DNA of 64,000 nucleotides from Nonomuraea helvata (GTDB taxonomy: Bacteria > Actinomycetota > Actinomycetes > Streptosporangiales > Streptosporangiaceae): positions 62,001-126,000 of the forward strand of contig NZ_BAAAXV010000001.1 of assembly GCF_039535785.1 (NCBI RefSeq), written 5' to 3'. Position 1 is the first letter of the stretch, and each line of letters begins with the position of its first letter. The position numbers were made by a program, and so were the translations under genes. Below the pieces are notes generated by a model. That model saw nothing but the letters and a program-made list of their open reading frames with translations, searched no databases and was not told where the DNA came from. Below, piece after piece: positions 63,127 to 64,000 of the stretch.

Positions 63127-64000
63127 TCAGACGCGCCTTCCGCGCAGCTCGCGGTATTTCCGGACGAGCCGCTCGGTGGAGGCGTCGGGCAACGTGGTGG
63201 GCGCCTCGTCGGAGGTGAGCGCGGGCGCCAGGTCGAGCGCCATCTTCTTGCCCAGCTCGACACCCCACTGGTCGAAGGAGTCGACTCCCCAGATGGTGCC
63301 CTCCACGAACACGATGTGCTCGTAGAGCGCGACGAGCTGGCCGAGCGTCGAGGGGGTCAGCTTGGGCGCGAGGATCGTGGAGGTGGGCCGGTTTCCCGGC
63401 ATCACCTTGTGCGGCACGATGTCGGGCGGGGTGCCCTCGCCGGCGATCTCCTCGGCCGTCTTGCCGAACGCCAGCGCCGACGTCTGGGCGAGGAGGTTGG
63501 CGATGAGCTGGTCGTGCATGCCCTCGCGGTCCTCGAACGGCTCGGCGAAGCCGATGAAGTCGGCCGGCACGAGCCGGGTGCCCTGGTGGAGGAGCTGGTA
63601 GAAGGCGTGCTGCCCGTTGGTGCCCGGCTCGCCCCAGAAGATCTCGCCGGTGGCGGCCGTCACGGGGCTGCCGTCGGCGCGCACGGACTTGCCGTTGGAC
63701 TCCATGGTGAGCTGCTGCAGGTAGGCGGGGAAGCGGTGCAGCCGCTGGCTGTACGGGAGCACGGCGCGGGTCTCGGCGCCGAAGAAGTCGTTGTACCAGA
63801 TGCCGAGCATGGCCATCAGCACCGGCATGTTGGCCTCGAACGGCGCGGTGCGGAAGTGCTCGTCGATGGTGTGGAAGCCGGCCAGCATCTCGCGGAAGCG
63901 CTCGGGCCCGATCGCGATCATCAGGGACAGGCCGATGGCGCCGTCGTAGGAGTAGCGGCCGCCGACCCAGTCCCAGAAGCCGAACATGTTGTCGGTGTCG
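63127..64000 (-). CDS. pgi: Glucose-6-phosphate isomerase, 5' end outside window
   Basis: The C-terminal 291 codons are present; the frame is open at the right edge. Family motifs: [19 protein letters not shown] (active-site loop), [20 protein letters not shown] with the conserved Glu and His, and [16 protein letters not shown] (PGI signature 2 with the catalytic Lys). It interconverts glucose- and fructose-6-phosphate. It precedes zwf in one operon. Confidence 0.95.
   Translation of the reverse strand, partial: DTDNMFGFWDWVGGRYSYDGAIGLSLMIAIGPERFREMLAGFHTIDEHFRTAPFEANMPVLMAMLGIWYNDFFGAETRAVLPYSQRLHRFPAYLQQLTMESNGKSVRADGSPVTAATGEIFWGEPGTNGQHAFYQLLHQGTRLVPADFIGFAEPFEDREGMHDQLIANLLAQTSALAFGKTAEEIAGEGTPPDIVPHKVMPGNRPTSTILAPKLTPSTLGQLVALYEHIVFVEGTIWGVDSFDQWGVELGKKMALDLAPALTSDEAPTTLPDASTERLVRKYRELRGRRV

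Noticed and set aside
61362..63218. 618-codon plus-strand frame
   Set aside because: Antisense to zwf and gerW.

Overview
The window is high-GC actinomycete DNA: codon third positions are almost all G or C, and GTG and TTG starts are common. It carries a GerW-type sporulation protein, DasR-like operators, an F420-type nitroreductase fragment and many large secreted Sec-dependent proteins. Together these suggest a filamentous, sporulating actinomycete, probably of the Streptosporangiaceae (Nonomuraea- or Streptosporangium-like). The family assignment is inference. No rRNA, tRNA or CRISPR was found.

Layout. 1-8.8 kb: a secreted RHS/YD-repeat protein (3' end outside the window) translationally coupled to a secreted LamG protein. 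9-12.4 kb: two genes that have lost their 5' ends and lie head to head, an S4 RNA-binding protein and an MFS exporter. 12.4-16 kb: a secreted GH84 beta-N-acetylglucosaminidase behind two DasR-like operators. 16-21 kb: a secreted-protein operon (small Cys-rich protein, ricin lectin, 1318-residue SGNH/lysozyme-like protein). 21.9-24 kb: a TetR regulator and a flavin monooxygenase, divergent around a palindrome. 24-28.3 kb: a decayed zone with a TnpB remnant, an MFS gene with a premature stop, and beta-lactamase and ROK fragments among a few intact small genes. 28.3-35.6 kb: a DNA ligase, then a two-component system with three coupled His/Met-rich membrane or secreted genes. 35.7-37.4 kb: a nitroreductase fragment and an EF-Tu pseudogene. 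37.4-43.5 kb: beta-galactosidase, amidohydrolase, PIG-L deacetylase, orphan acyl carrier protein and a SHOCT membrane protein. 43.6-45.2 kb: an intact insertion sequence with inverted repeats and target duplication. 45.3-54.4 kb: a secreted phosphodiester glycosidase/metallophosphoesterase, a P450 and two large membrane proteins. 54.4-57.3 kb: the scar of a sugar ABC transporter beside a pullulanase. 57.3-64 kb: an SDR fragment, an Uma2 nuclease-like protein, a VIT transporter, a cupin/LysE/GerW cluster, and zwf and pgi.

Two themes stand out. Sugar and cell-wall scavenging recurs (GH84, lysozyme-like, GH2, GH13, PIG-L, NAGPA-like), with intracellular products able to enter glycolysis and the pentose phosphate pathway through pgi and zwf. 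The window is also unusually rich in deletion scars: about ten genes have lost an end, lost an internal block or shifted frame, while only one intact IS and one TnpB remnant are visible. The most promising uncharacterised system is the five-gene locus at 30439-35612: sensor kinase, response regulator, His-rich membrane protein, duplicated HVH-domain protein and YtkA/FixH-like protein.
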